From: Mycobacteroides chelonae
GTDB lineage: Bacteria > Actinomycetota > Actinomycetes > Mycobacteriales > Mycobacteriaceae
Reading direction: 5' to 3'
Assembly: GCA_014204435.1 (NCBI GenBank)
Contig: JACHLF010000002.1
Location: 457,832 to 521,831, forward strand
DNA length: 64,000 bases
Shown here: piece by piece, positions 30,657-40,287 of the stretch
Layout of the letters: every line of letters begins with the position of its first letter
Numbering within the stretch: position 1 is the first letter of the stretch
Translations under genes and position numbers: made by a program
The notes under the pieces: model-generated
What the model was told of the DNA's origin: nothing
The model's database searches: none
What the model saw: only the letters and a program-made list of their open reading frames with translations

Positions 30657-31286
30657 ATGCGAAACCGAACTCGTACTCTCATTCTGGCCGGCGCTGCCGC
30701 TGCGGTGCTGGTTCTCTCCGCGTGTAGCTCAGGCAACAAGGGTGATGAGTCGAAGTCAGAGCATTCGGGCCATGCCGGCATGTCCGGAATGACGACTACG
30801 CTGGACACCAATGCCGCGGCACCCGTGTCCGACCACAACGATGCCGATGTGACGTTTGCTCAGCAGATGATCATGCATCACCAGCAGGCCGTCGAAATGT
30901 CCGCGCTGACCGAGGGGCGCACCGCCAACCCCGCGGTGCTCGAACTCGCGAAGAACATCGAGACAGCCCAACAGCCGGAGATCGATACCTTCACCGGATG
31001 GCTCAAGGCGTGGGGCCAGCCGTTGATGCCGGAGGGGCATGACCCGGCGGGTCATATGCCTGGCATGGTGGACACGCCGGTACTGGACCGGATGAAGACC
31101 CTCAACGGCGAGGTCTTCGACCAGCTGTGGCTGCAGTCGATGATCGCCCATCACCAGGGTGCCGTCGCCATGTCGAATGCGGAACTCTCCGGGGGCCAGT
31201 ACCCTGCGGCGAAGCAGTTGGCGCAACAGATCATCGACAATCAGCAGCCTGAGATCGACACGATGCAGGGCCTTCTCAAGGGATAA
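30657..31286 (+). CDS. DUF305 lipoprotein, probable copper-related
   Basis: A 209-residue secreted lipoprotein: signal sequence ending in the lipobox LSAC (Cys near 22), then a Ser/Gly/His-rich linker and two DUF305 repeats with the family hallmarks QQMIMHHQQAVEMS and QSMIAHHQGAVAMS. The two MxxHH clusters and several Met residues are plausible copper sites. It sits between a CsoR-type operator and the csoR gene, with its stop touching the csoR start, so it is likely induced by copper and acts in the envelope in copper binding or tolerance; the mechanism is not established. Confidence 0.9.
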   Translation: MRNRTRTLILAGAAAAVLVLSACSSGNKGDESKSEHSGHAGMSGMTTTLDTNAAAPVSDHNDADVTFAQQMIMHHQQAVEMSALTEGRTANPAVLELAKNIETAQQPEIDTFTGWLKAWGQPLMPEGHDPAGHMPGMVDTPVLDRMKTLNGEVFDQLWLQSMIAHHQGAVAMSNAELSGGQYPAAKQLAQQIIDNQQPEIDTMQGLLKG

Positions 31287-31595
31287 ATGGATATGAGCAC
31301 CAAGACTTCGACGGGGCACGGTTACTCGCTGAAGAAGGATGACTACGCCAAGCGGCTCCTGCGTATCGAGGGGCAGGTGCGTGGCATCGCCAAGATGATC
31401 GACGAGGACAAGTACTGCATCGACGTGCTGACCCAGATCAGTGCTGCGCAGAGTGCGTTGCGTTCGGTGGCTCTGGGGCTGCTCGACGAGCACCTGGGTC
31501 ATTGTGTCTCCAACGCCGTGGCATCCGGCGGTGCGGATGCGGACGAGAAGCTGGCAGAGGCCTCGGCGGCCATCGCCCGGTTGGTGCGCAGCTAG
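31287..31595 (+). CDS. csoR: Copper-sensing transcriptional repressor
   Basis: A 102-residue all-helical repressor of the CsoR/RcnR family. The Cu(I) ligands are present with exact family spacing: Cys44 (DKYCIDVL), His69 and Cys73 (DEHLGHC), equal to Cys36/His61/Cys65 of M. tuberculosis CsoR. The conserved RLLRIEGQVRGI helix is intact. The ATG follows the DUF305 stop directly; a second ATG at 31293 is possible. It autoregulates the operon through the site at about 30602-30638. Its stop interlocks with that of the convergent TetR gene (shared CTAG). Confidence 0.95.
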   Translation: MDMSTKTSTGHGYSLKKDDYAKRLLRIEGQVRGIAKMIDEDKYCIDVLTQISAAQSALRSVALGLLDEHLGHCVSNAVASGGADADEKLAEASAAIARLVRS

Positions 31596-32191
31596 TCCAG
31601 CGCGGCAACAACCATCTGTCGCAGCACAGCCCTCGTCTGCGCAGGCGCCGAGCGGCCGGCGCTGTAGGGCGTGGAGTTCATCAGGCCGAAGGCCGCGTGT
31701 GCCTTGATGCGCGCATCCGATTCGTCGAGACTTTCGTCGATGCGGCACAGCACCTGGACCCAGACCTCGACGTAACGGCGCTGGAATTGGCGTACCTGAC
31801 GACGGGCGTTCTCCGGTAGCGAGTCCAGGTCGCGGTCCTGCACCCGGATCAGATCGCTCTCGGCGAGCGCGAAGTCGAGATGAAAGTCGATGAGGCCGTC
31901 CAGTGCTGCCGACGCCGTGCTCGCCGCCTCGGCGACGGCCATCCCGCCGTCCAATAGCCGACGGCTGATATCGGTCAGCAGATCCACCAGCAGCGCTTCC
32001 TTGTTGGGGAAGTGCCGATAGATCGCGGGACCACTGATTCCCACCGCCGAGCCCAGATCCTCCAGCCGTACCCGGGCATATCCGCGCATGGCGAGGAGGC
32101 GGGCGGCGGCCTGCAACAGCTGGTCACGCCGGTCGGCCTTGGCGCGTTCGCGTTTGTTCGAGGTTTCCGACTCGGGTATCAGGTTGGTCAT
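31592..32191 (-). CDS. TetR-family regulator of the acyl-CoA carboxylase operon
   Basis: A 199-residue TetR repressor: RRDQLLQAAARLLAMRGYAR followed by the HTH LEDLGSAVGISGPAIYRHF. The ATG at 32191 (MTNLIPESE) is taken because the longer frame runs into the operator area. It is divergent from accD1, as Rv2506 is near accD1/accA1/fadE19 in M. tuberculosis, and two inverted-repeat sites lie between them. The likely effector is an acyl-CoA of branched-chain degradation, as in related regulators; this is inference. Confidence 0.88.
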   Translation of the reverse strand: MTNLIPESETSNKRERAKADRRDQLLQAAARLLAMRGYARVRLEDLGSAVGISGPAIYRHFPNKEALLVDLLTDISRRLLDGGMAVAEAASTASAALDGLIDFHLDFALAESDLIRVQDRDLDSLPENARRQVRQFQRRYVEVWVQVLCRIDESLDESDARIKAHAAFGLMNSTPYSAGRSAPAQTRAVLRQMVVAALD

Positions 32192-32223
32192 CACACCTCC
32201 GCCATGGCCCGCTATAGACAAAA

Positions 32224-32268
32224 CAGTTAATCGAGATTAGCCTAAACACAGTTAATCTTCATTAACTG
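32224..32268. promoter_or_regulatory. TetR operator sites upstream of accD1
   Basis: The AT-rich divergent gap contains a perfect palindrome, CAGTTAAT-CTTC-ATTAACTG (32249-32268, 8-base arms, 4-base spacer), and about 25 bases away an imperfect copy, ACAGTTAATCGAGATTAGCC (32224-32243). Two spaced copies between a TetR gene and its neighbour strongly suggest the repressor-binding sites, overlapping the accD1 promoter. Confidence 0.8.
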
Positions 32269-32290
32269 AAATCAAACTTCGGAGCTGGGT

Positions 32291-33868
32291 ATGACTCTGG
32301 TGGGTGAGCAGAACAGGGCGGAGCACGCCCGGCTGGTCGCCGAGCTGCGGCAGCGGCTGGCGCATGCGGCACTCGGCGGCACCGAGCAGTCCAGGCAGCG
32401 ACACATCGACCGGGGAAAACTGCTACCGCGTGACCGCGTCGACGCACTGCTGGACCTGGGCAGCCCGTTCCTCGAGTTGTCGCCACTGGCGGCCAACGGT
32501 ATGTACGACGACGATGCTCCTGGCGCCAGCATGATCGCCGGCATCGGCCGCGTCTCGGGTCGTGAATGCGTGATCGCCGCCAATGACGCCACCGTCAAGG
32601 GCGGCACCTACTACCCGATGACGGTCAAGAAGCACCTGCGTGCTCAGGAAGTCGCGCTACAGAATCGGTTGCCCTGCATCTACCTGGTGGATTCGGGCGG
32701 CGCGTTCCTGCCGAAGCAGGACGAGGTGTTCCCGGACCGCGAGCACTTCGGCCGGATCTTCTACAACCAGGCCACCATGAGCGCCAAGGGAATTCCGCAG
32801 ATCGCCGCGGTGCTCGGCAGCTGTACCGCGGGCGGCGCGTATGTGCCGGCGATGAGCGACGAGGCCGTCATCGTGCGCAAGCAGGGCACGATCTTCCTGG
32901 GCGGTCCGCCGTTGGTGAAGGCCGCCACCGGGGAGGTGGTGACCGCCGAGGAGCTCGGTGGTGGCGATCTGCACTCCCGCACGTCGGGCGTCACCGATCA
33001 CCTTGCCGCAGACGACAAGGATGCTCTGCGGATCGTGCGGCGGATCGTGTCGACCCTAGCGCCTAGGGTCGAGCAGCCGTGGCCCGTCGTCGAAACCATT
33101 GCTCCGGAACGTGATCCGGGGACATTGTACGACGTGGTGCCTACCGATCCGCGCATTCCGTACGACGTGCACGACGTGATAGTTCGGCTCGTGGACGGCG
33201 GCACGTTCACCGAGTTCAAGGCGGAATACGGCAAGTCGGTGGTGACCGGAACCGCGCGGCTGCACGGGCATCCGGTGGGCATCATCGCGAACAACGGCGT
33301 GCTGTTCGCGGAAAGCGCCATGAAGGCAGCACATTTCATCGAGTTGTGCGATCAGCGGCGCATTCCGCTGCTCTTTTTGCAGAACATCTCCGGATTCATG
33401 GTGGGCCGTGATTACGAGGCCGCCGGCATCGCTAAGCACGGGGCCAAGATGGTCACCGCGGTAGCATGCGCGCGTGTGCCCAAGTTGACCGTGGTCATCG
33501 GCGGTTCCTACGGGGCCGGCAACTACTCGATGTGCGGGCGGGCGTACTCGCCGCGATTCCTCTGGATGTGGCCCAATGCCCGTATCTCGGTGATGGGTGG
33601 TGAACAGGCCGCATCGGTGCTGGCCACGGTGCGCGCGGACCAGAGCGCGATGTCGGGCAAGGAGTTCACCGCGTCCGAGCAGGAGGATTTCAAGGCCCCT
33701 ATACGCGAACAGTATGAACAGCAAGGCAATCCGTACTACTCGACGGCGCGCCTCTGGGACGACGGGGTCATAGACCCCGCAGACACCCGCACGGTGCTCG
33801 GGTTGGCGTTGGGTATCTGCGCCAATGCGCCGCTCGAACCGGTTTCCTACGGCGTCTTCAGGATGTGA
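32291..33868 (+). CDS. accD1: Acyl-CoA carboxylase beta subunit (3-methylcrotonyl-CoA type)
   Basis: A 525-residue carboxyltransferase subunit. The conserved segments are typical of 3-methylcrotonyl-CoA carboxylase beta: [67 protein letters not shown] and [18 protein letters not shown]. It transfers the carboxyl group from biotin to the acyl-CoA in leucine breakdown. It begins an operon with the biotin carboxylase subunit (5 bases downstream) and an acyl-CoA dehydrogenase, the same order as the accD1-accA1-fadE19 genes of M. tuberculosis. Confidence 0.93.
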   Translation: MTLVGEQNRAEHARLVAELRQRLAHAALGGTEQSRQRHIDRGKLLPRDRVDALLDLGSPFLELSPLAANGMYDDDAPGASMIAGIGRVSGRECVIAANDATVKGGTYYPMTVKKHLRAQEVALQNRLPCIYLVDSGGAFLPKQDEVFPDREHFGRIFYNQATMSAKGIPQIAAVLGSCTAGGAYVPAMSDEAVIVRKQGTIFLGGPPLVKAATGEVVTAEELGGGDLHSRTSGVTDHLAADDKDALRIVRRIVSTLAPRVEQPWPVVETIAPERDPGTLYDVVPTDPRIPYDVHDVIVRLVDGGTFTEFKAEYGKSVVTGTARLHGHPVGIIANNGVLFAESAMKAAHFIELCDQRRIPLLFLQNISGFMVGRDYEAAGIAKHGAKMVTAVACARVPKLTVVIGGSYGAGNYSMCGRAYSPRFLWMWPNARISVMGGEQAASVLATVRADQSAMSGKEFTASEQEDFKAPIREQYEQQGNPYYSTARLWDDGVIDPADTRTVLGLALGICANAPLEPVSYGVFRM

Positions 33869-33872
33869 CCAG

Positions 33873-35834
33873 GTGACAGTGCGCAACGTATTAATCGCCA
33901 ACCGCGGGGAGATCGCGGTCCGTATCGCGTCAACGCTGCGGGCCATGGGAATTGGTTCCATCGCGGTGTACACCGACGGCGACATCGATCACCTCGAGGC
34001 CTGCGACACCGCGGTGCGCCTCGGATCGGACTCGGCGGGCTATCTCGACATCGATGCGATTGTCAGTGCGGCCAAACAGACCGGCGCCGACGCCATTCAC
34101 CCTGGGTACGGATTTGTGTCGGAGAATGCCGACTTCGTGCGGGCCTGCCAAGCCGCCGGGATCATCTTTGTCGGGCCACCTGCCGAGGCCATGGACGCGA
34201 TGGGCGACAAGATCAGGGCCAAGGACACCGTGGCGGCTGCCGGCGAGCCGGTGGTGCCGGGCAGCGTGGGAGCACTCGCGGATGGCGAACTGGTGGCTGT
34301 GGCCGAGCGGATTGGAACCCCGTTGATCATCAAGCCGTCCGCCGGCGGCGGCGGCAAGGGCATGCGGGTGGTGCATGACCTGGGTGGTATCCGCGAGGCG
34401 CTGGTCGCGGCGCGACGCGAGGCCACCGCGATCTTCGGCGACGACACCTTGTTGGTCGAGCGTTACCTCGCCCGCCCCAGGCACATTGAGGTTCAGGTGT
34501 TCGGCGACACCCACGGCAACATCGTGCACCTGGGCGAGCGCGAGTGCAGCCTTCAGCGGCGTCACCAGAAGGTGATCGAGGAGGCGCCATCGCCCTTGCT
34601 CACCCCGGAACTGCGAGCCGCGATGGGGCAGACCGCATGTCAGATCGCTCGCAGCGTCGGATATTTCGGCGCGGGAACCGTGGAATTCATCCTCGACGGC
34701 GATGCGCCCGAATCGTACTACTTCATGGAGATGAATACTCGTCTCCAGGTAGAACATCCGGTCACCGAGATGGTGACCGGTATCGACCTGGTGCAGTGGC
34801 AGATCCTGGTCGCGGCGGGCGAACGCCTTCCGCTGACACAGGAACAGATCTCGCTGTCCGGACATGCGATCGAGGCGCGGGTGTACGCCGAGGACCCCGC
34901 GCGTGAATTCCTCCCTACGGGTGGAGCCGTTGCATTGGCGCACTTTTCGGATAGCGCGCGTACGGATACCGCACTGACCACAGGATCGGTGGTGGGCTCC
35001 CGATTCGACCCGATGCTGGCCAAGGTCATCGTGCATGCCGCCGACCGCGACACCGCGCTCGCCGATGCCGACCGAGCACTGGCCGAGACCCGGATACTCG
35101 GGGTGGGCACCAACATCGACTTCTTGCGTGCGCTGGTAACGAATCCTGTTGTGATATTGGGTGATATCGATACCACGTTGCTGGACACGATCGCCTCCGA
35201 GTACCACCCGCCGATCACGCCGCCATGGGTGTGGGTGGCCGCATCGGCCCTGCTCGATGGTGAATCCGTCGCCGGAACACTATGGAACGGCAAGTCGGGT
35301 TGGCGGGTCGGTGAACACGCACCGCGCTCGTATCGGCTCCGCATCGGGGAGTCGACGGAGCTTGTGCGTCTCTGGGGCGACCCGATCGCCGAGGTCTGCA
35401 TCGGAGACGGTGAACCGGTTCGGGGCAAGGTGCATTGTGCGACAGGGCACGTGAGTGTCGAGTTCGCCGGCCAACTGCACCGCGCGGATGCTGCGCGGAC
35501 CGATGTCGCGGCCTGGGTCGCCACCGAGGACGGAACCTGGCACGCCGACATCGCGCCCGAACCCCGATTGCGGCATCTTGACGGCGAAGACGAAGACGGA
35601 GAGATCCGGAGTTCCATGCCGGGGGTCGTGCGGGTGGTGTCGGTGAGCAACGGAGCCGTCGTCGAGCGCGAAGATCCGGTGCTGGTTGTCGAGGCGATGA
35701 AGATGGAGCACACCCTGCGTGCGCCGATCGCCGGAACCGTCACCGTCTCAGTGGCCGTCGGCGACCAGGTGGCCGTTGATCAGCTGCTGGCGACCATGCA
35801 CCCGACCACCAACCCCGAGGAGGGGAGCTCATGA
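33873..35834 (+). CDS. accA1: Acyl-CoA carboxylase alpha subunit (biotin carboxylase + BCCP)
   Basis: A 653-residue protein with biotin carboxylase (IANRGEIAVRI, GGGGKGMRVV at the ATP-grasp loop, EMNTRLQVEHPVTE), a linker domain, and a C-terminal biotinyl domain whose biotin site is VVEAMKMEHT. It carboxylates its own biotin with bicarbonate and ATP and serves the AccD1 subunit. The GTG at 33873 gives the canonical N-terminus just before VLIANRGE; the open frame upstream overlaps accD1. Its stop overlaps the next start (ATGA). Confidence 0.95.
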   Translation: MTVRNVLIANRGEIAVRIASTLRAMGIGSIAVYTDGDIDHLEACDTAVRLGSDSAGYLDIDAIVSAAKQTGADAIHPGYGFVSENADFVRACQAAGIIFVGPPAEAMDAMGDKIRAKDTVAAAGEPVVPGSVGALADGELVAVAERIGTPLIIKPSAGGGGKGMRVVHDLGGIREALVAARREATAIFGDDTLLVERYLARPRHIEVQVFGDTHGNIVHLGERECSLQRRHQKVIEEAPSPLLTPELRAAMGQTACQIARSVGYFGAGTVEFILDGDAPESYYFMEMNTRLQVEHPVTEMVTGIDLVQWQILVAAGERLPLTQEQISLSGHAIEARVYAEDPAREFLPTGGAVALAHFSDSARTDTALTTGSVVGSRFDPMLAKVIVHAADRDTALADADRALAETRILGVGTNIDFLRALVTNPVVILGDIDTTLLDTIASEYHPPITPPWVWVAASALLDGESVAGTLWNGKSGWRVGEHAPRSYRLRIGESTELVRLWGDPIAEVCIGDGEPVRGKVHCATGHVSVEFAGQLHRADAARTDVAAWVATEDGTWHADIAPEPRLRHLDGEDEDGEIRSSMPGVVRVVSVSNGAVVEREDPVLVVEAMKMEHTLRAPIAGTVTVSVAVGDQVAVDQLLATMHPTTNPEEGSS

Positions 35835-36991
35835 CGTTCAGCACAGCCGAACTGCCCGATGAGTACGACTCGCTGCGTAAAACCGTTGAGGAGTTTGCCA
35901 ATTCAGTGGTGGCGCCGGCCGCCGCGTACCATGACGCGACCAGGACCTTTCCGTACGCGGTGGTGTCGCAGATGGGTGACATGGGGCTGTTCGGTCTACC
36001 GTTCCCCGAGGAATACGGCGGCATGGGCGGTGACTACTTCGCCCTCTGTTTGACGTTGGAGGAACTGGCCCGAGTGGACCAGAGCGTGGCCATCACGCTC
36101 GAGGCGGCCGTCTCGCTGGGGGCGATGCCGATTTATCGGTTTGGAAACGAGGCGCAGAAGCAGCGCTGGCTTCCTCAGTTGGCATCCGGAAGTTCTTTGG
36201 CCGCCTTCGGTTTGACCGAACCCGGTGGCGGAACAGACATTCCCGGATCGATCCGCACCAAGGCTGTCGAGGACGGTGGCAGCTGGGTTATCAACGGCTC
36301 CAAGGCATTCATCACCAACTCCGGCACCGATATCACCGCAGTGGTAGGCGTGGCGGCGGTGACCGGACGTGCCGCGGACGGATCGCCGGAGATCTCCGTC
36401 ATTCACGTGCCGGCGGGCACACCGGGATTCACCGTAGAACCGGGATACGACAAGGTAGGTTGGCATGCCTCGGACACCCATCCGCTGAGCTTCGACGATG
36501 TGCGAGTGCCCTACGATAGTCTGCTGGGCGAGCGCGGTCGAGGGTATGCGGGATTCCTGCGCATCCTCGATGAAGGGCGAATCGCCATCGCGGCGTTGGC
36601 AACCGGTGCCGCGCAGGGCTGCGTCGACGAGAGCCTGCGCTATGCACGCAGTCGCCCTGCTTTCGGGAGCGCGATCATCGACTACCAGTCCGTCTCGTTC
36701 AAGATCGCTCGGATGCAGGCACGTGCGCACACCGCACGTCTGGCCTACTACCACGCCGCGGCCCTGCTGCTGGCCGGTAAGCCGTTCAAGACCGAGGCCT
36801 CGATCGCCAAACTGGTGGCCAGCGAGGCGGCCATGGATAACGCCCGTGATGCCACCCAGATCTTCGGGGGAGCCGGGTTCATGAACGAGTCTGCGGTCGC
36901 CCGTCAGTATCGCGATAGCAAGATCCTGGAGATCGGCGAGGGAACGAGTGAGGTGCAGTTGATGCTCATCGCCCGCGCCCTCACCCGGTAA
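35831..36991 (+). CDS. fadE19: Acyl-CoA dehydrogenase (isovaleryl/branched-chain type)
   Basis: A 386-residue FAD flavoenzyme. It has the acyl-CoA dehydrogenase signatures AAFGLTEPGGGTDI and GVPFSQ-like region replaced by FGSAIIDYQSV, FGGAGFMNE and EIGEGTSEVQLMLIAR. Placement after the methylcrotonyl-CoA carboxylase subunits, with a 4-base overlap, suggests isovaleryl-CoA or related branched-chain acyl-CoA as substrate, the step preceding carboxylation in leucine catabolism. The symbol is assigned by order with the M. tuberculosis operon and should be read as probable. Confidence 0.88.
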   Translation: MTFSTAELPDEYDSLRKTVEEFANSVVAPAAAYHDATRTFPYAVVSQMGDMGLFGLPFPEEYGGMGGDYFALCLTLEELARVDQSVAITLEAAVSLGAMPIYRFGNEAQKQRWLPQLASGSSLAAFGLTEPGGGTDIPGSIRTKAVEDGGSWVINGSKAFITNSGTDITAVVGVAAVTGRAADGSPEISVIHVPAGTPGFTVEPGYDKVGWHASDTHPLSFDDVRVPYDSLLGERGRGYAGFLRILDEGRIAIAALATGAAQGCVDESLRYARSRPAFGSAIIDYQSVSFKIARMQARAHTARLAYYHAAALLLAGKPFKTEASIAKLVASEAAMDNARDATQIFGGAGFMNESAVARQYRDSKILEIGEGTSEVQLMLIARALTR

Positions 36992-37216
36992 CCTGTCGGG
37001 AGTACATAGCTGGGTGGGTGAGTTCGGGATGCCCCGCAGCTAACCAGCGCACGGCCTCATGTCAGGTACCCCCATGGGGTTGTGGATGTGACCTTTTCTG
37101 ATCAATGGCGATAGGGACTGGTCAAGCACGGTTTCTGTGAGTCTGTGAAACATCGTGCTGCCCGGTGGCGAAGAACCCTATGACACACTGGATGTGTCGT
37201 GTCTACAGGAGTGAGC

Positions 37217-38209
37217 ATGCTTGTCTTAACTCGTTGGTTCCGGCGCACCCTCGTCAGCGGTATCTGTGTCGCAGGACTACTGGGTGCCGGGGTAGTTCCT
37301 GCGCTCGCGGATCCGGGTGATCCCCCTGACCCCGGTATCGAAGAGCCGGCCCCCCCGCCGCTCCCGCCTCTGCCATGGGAGCTGCCGCCCCCGCCGCCGT
37401 TGGTACCTGAGGTGCCGCCGCCCGGCGAGGTTCCGCTGCCCCCGGCGCCCACCACGCCGCCGCCGGGGGCTCCTCCCACGGGCGATGTGCCGCCGTTGCC
37501 GGTGGGCCTGTTGAAGAACTCGCCCAACAACGGCGATGTCGTTGGTGTGGCCCAGCCGGTGACGATTGTCTTCGCGGCTCCGGTGACGGACAAGAAGGCC
37601 GCCGAGGCCGCCGTGAAGATCACCACGTCGAAGCCTGCGCCCGGATATTTCTACTGGTACACCGATCAGCAACTGCGCTGGAAGCCTACGCAGTTTTGGC
37701 CGGCGAACACCGACGTGAACGTGAATGCGGGCGGAACCAAGTGGAGTTTCAAGGTCGGCGACGCCTTCGTGTCAACGGTCGACGATGCGACCTACACGAT
37801 GACCGTGACCCGTAACGGCGTCGTGGAGCGGACCATGCCGATGTCGATGGGTAAGCACGACAAGAAGCATGAGACGAAGAACGGTACGTACTATGTCAGC
37901 GAGAAGTTTCAGAAGATAGTGATGGACTCGTCAACCTATGGGGTCCCGACGAACTCGCCGGAGGGTTACAAGCTGGATGTGTTCTGGGCCACCCGGTTGT
38001 CCAACTCCGGCATCTTCGTCCACGCGGCGCCGTGGTCGGTCGGCGATCAGGGTAAGCGCGACGTGAGTCACGGCTGCATCAACGTGAGTACCGACAATGC
38101 CACCTGGTTCTTTAACCAGTCCCACCCCGGTGACCCCGTCATCGTGAAGAACTCGCCCGGTGGCCCGTACAAGGACTATGACGGCTACGACGATTGGCAG
38201 CGTTTCTAG
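37217..38209 (+). CDS. L,D-transpeptidase (YkuD), proline-rich
   Basis: A 330-residue exported enzyme that makes 3-3 cross-links in peptidoglycan. A signal sequence (RRTLVSGICVAGLLGAGVVP, cleavage after ALA) is followed by a striking proline-rich stretch (about residues 30-95), an Ig-like domain (NSPNNGDVVGVAQPVTI) and the YkuD catalytic domain with HAAPWS and SHGCINVS, nucleophile Cys. The ATG at 37217 has AGGAG five bases upstream and is preferred to GTG 37199. The Pro-rich linker probably spans the wall. The enzyme class is the target of carbapenems in mycobacteria. It ends before a strong bidirectional hairpin. Confidence 0.93.
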   Translation: MLVLTRWFRRTLVSGICVAGLLGAGVVPALADPGDPPDPGIEEPAPPPLPPLPWELPPPPPLVPEVPPPGEVPLPPAPTTPPPGAPPTGDVPPLPVGLLKNSPNNGDVVGVAQPVTIVFAAPVTDKKAAEAAVKITTSKPAPGYFYWYTDQQLRWKPTQFWPANTDVNVNAGGTKWSFKVGDAFVSTVDDATYTMTVTRNGVVERTMPMSMGKHDKKHETKNGTYYVSEKFQKIVMDSSTYGVPTNSPEGYKLDVFWATRLSNSGIFVHAAPWSVGDQGKRDVSHGCINVSTDNATWFFNQSHPGDPVIVKNSPGGPYKDYDGYDDWQRF

Positions 38210-38224
38210 CGCTCTCTCCGCATG

Positions 38225-38261
38225 CGAAGAAGGCCCCGGCCATTGGCCGGGGCCTTCTTCG
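38225..38261. terminator. Bidirectional hairpin terminator
   Basis: A perfect 17-bp stem with a 3-base loop: CGAAGAAGGCCCCGGCC, ATT, GGCCGGGGCCTTCTTCG. It lies in the 59-base gap between the convergent L,D-transpeptidase and zmp1 genes. The A/T-containing stem ends give short T-runs on both strands, so it can terminate transcription from either side. Confidence 0.92.
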
Positions 38262-38268
38262 TCGGGAA

Positions 38269-40251
38269 CTAACTCCAGATATGCACGCGCTGATCGGCTT
38301 CCAGGAACAGCGCATCCTCGGATGTCAGATCGAACGCCTCGTAGAACGCACCGATGTTGCGCACCACGCCGTTGCACCGGAACTCCGGCGGTGAGTGCGG
38401 ATCCACCGACAGGCGCCGGATTGCCTCAGCTTCACGGGCTTTCGTACGCCACACCTGCGCCCACCCGAAGAACACCCGCTGCGCACCGCTGAGCCCGTCG
38501 ATGACGGGGGCGGGCTTACCGCCCAAAGAGATCTCGTACGCGAGCAGGGCGATCGAGAGTCCACCCAGATCGCCGATGTTCTCGCCGACAGTGAACGCGC
38601 CGTTCACATGCTGGTCGGAGAGCTCGCGGGGCACGAACTCGTCGTACTGCTTGATCAATGCCTTGGTGCGCAATCCGAACTCGTCGCGGTCGGTGTCGGT
38701 CCACCAGTTCACCAGATTGCCATCGCCGTCGTACTTGGAACCCTGGTCGTCGAACCCGTGGCCGATCTCGTGACCGATCACCGCGCCGATGCCTCCGTAG
38801 TTGGCGGCATCATCGGCGTCCGCATCGAAGAAGGGCGGCTGCAAAATCGCTGCCGGGAAGACGATTTCATTCATACCCGGGTTGTAGTACGCGTTCACTG
38901 TCTGCGGGGTCATGAACCATTCGTCGCGATCCACCGGTCCGGCCAGCTTGGCCAGGCCGCGGTCGCATTCGGCAGCCGTGGCACGCCGGACATTGCCCAG
39001 CAGGTCGTCGCGACGGATGGAGATCGTCGAATAGTCACGCCAGGTGGCCGGGTAGCCGATCTTCGGGGTGAACTTGTCGAGTTTCTGCAAGGCCCGTTCA
39101 CGGGTCGCGGGTGTCATCCACTCCAGATCGGTAATGCTTGCGCGGTACGCTTCGCGGAGGTTTCCAACAAGAATCTCCATGCGTTCCTTGGCATTTAGAG
39201 GGAAATGGCGAGCTACGTAGAGCTGGCCCACGGCCTCACCCAGTAGTGACTCGACCACCGTGACTCCACGCTTCCAGCGATCGCGGATCTGCTCGGTGCC
39301 CGAGAGTGTGCGTCCGTAGAAATCGAAGTTCTCCGCCACCAGCGGTTCGGTGAGATAGGGTGCGCGGGCGCAGATGAGCCGCCAGCTGGCCCACAGCTTC
39401 CAGTCGTTCAGCGGCTGGGCAGCCCAGAGCGCCGCGAAGGCGGTCAGATAGTCGGGCTGGCGTACCACCAGTTCGACGACCTGGCCGGTGGCGGCGCCCA
39501 GACCGGAAATCCATCCGTTCCAATCGAATCCCGGTGCGGTGTGCTCCAGGTCGGCGAACTTCAACAGGTTGTAGCTCAGCTCGGCGTCGCGCCGCTTCAC
39601 TACGTCCCAATGTGCCGCGGCGATCTTCGTCTCCAGGTCGAGAATCGTCGTCGCAGTGGCGTCATGATCACCCTCGCCTGCCAACAGCGCGAACATGGCG
39701 GAGATGTGCGCGCGATAGGCATCCCGTGTGGCTGCGTGCTGGTCCTCGCGGTAGTACGACTCGTCAGGCAGCCCGAGACCGGACTGGCTGACATGCAGCA
39801 GGTAACGAGAAGAATTCTTGGCGTCGGTGTCCACATAGCAGCTCACGCCGTTGCCGACTCCCGCGCGCTGTAGCGCACCCATGACCGCGGTCAGCGCGGG
39901 GGCATCGGGCGCCGAGGTGATCCGGTCCAGTTCTTCGCGCAGCGGCGTCAGTCCGACTCTGTCCACGGTGCCGGTGTCCATGAAGCTGGCGAACAGATCG
40001 CCGATCTTCTGTGACTCGGTGCCGTCGGCCGCGCCGGACTCGGCGGCTTCGGTGATGATCTCGCGGACCTGCTCCTCGGCACGGTCGAACAGAGTCCGGA
40101 ACGCGCCATCGACCGCACGGTCGGCCGGAATGGCGTAGTCGGCGAGCCAGCGCCCGTTGACGTGGCCGAACAAGTCATCCTGTGGGCGGATGGATTCGTC
40201 ACGATAGCTCAGGTCGATACCGGATTTTGGCAGCAAGGATTCCGTCGTCAC
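38269..40251 (-). CDS. zmp1: M13-family zinc metallopeptidase (neprilysin-like)
   Basis: A 660-residue peptidase of the PepO/neprilysin family. The zinc site HEIGH is at 494-498 and the third ligand lies in ENIGDLGGL (Glu557). It ends with EADQRVHIWS, close to the usual CxxW-type M13 terminus. The GTG at 40251 gives the expected length; the frame beyond it is antisense to the next gene. M. tuberculosis Zmp1 (Rv0198c) has the same size and the same divergent neighbours (Mce-associated proteins), and is linked to modulation of inflammasome and phagosome maturation. No signal peptide is visible. Confidence 0.93.
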   Translation of the reverse strand: MTTESLLPKSGIDLSYRDESIRPQDDLFGHVNGRWLADYAIPADRAVDGAFRTLFDRAEEQVREIITEAAESGAADGTESQKIGDLFASFMDTGTVDRVGLTPLREELDRITSAPDAPALTAVMGALQRAGVGNGVSCYVDTDAKNSSRYLLHVSQSGLGLPDESYYREDQHAATRDAYRAHISAMFALLAGEGDHDATATTILDLETKIAAAHWDVVKRRDAELSYNLLKFADLEHTAPGFDWNGWISGLGAATGQVVELVVRQPDYLTAFAALWAAQPLNDWKLWASWRLICARAPYLTEPLVAENFDFYGRTLSGTEQIRDRWKRGVTVVESLLGEAVGQLYVARHFPLNAKERMEILVGNLREAYRASITDLEWMTPATRERALQKLDKFTPKIGYPATWRDYSTISIRRDDLLGNVRRATAAECDRGLAKLAGPVDRDEWFMTPQTVNAYYNPGMNEIVFPAAILQPPFFDADADDAANYGGIGAVIGHEIGHGFDDQGSKYDGDGNLVNWWTDTDRDEFGLRTKALIKQYDEFVPRELSDQHVNGAFTVGENIGDLGGLSIALLAYEISLGGKPAPVIDGLSGAQRVFFGWAQVWRTKAREAEAIRRLSVDPHSPPEFRCNGVVRNIGAFYEAFDLTSEDALFLEADQRVHIWS

Positions 40252-40287
40252 CCGTCCATGGTGGCACGGGTCGCTAGGGTGAGGCCC

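Noticed and set aside
37102..37626. Minus-strand Gly-rich frame resembling a PE_PGRS-like protein
   Set aside because: It is the complement of the proline-rich linker of the L,D-transpeptidase, where CCG/CCC codons read as Gly on the other strand.
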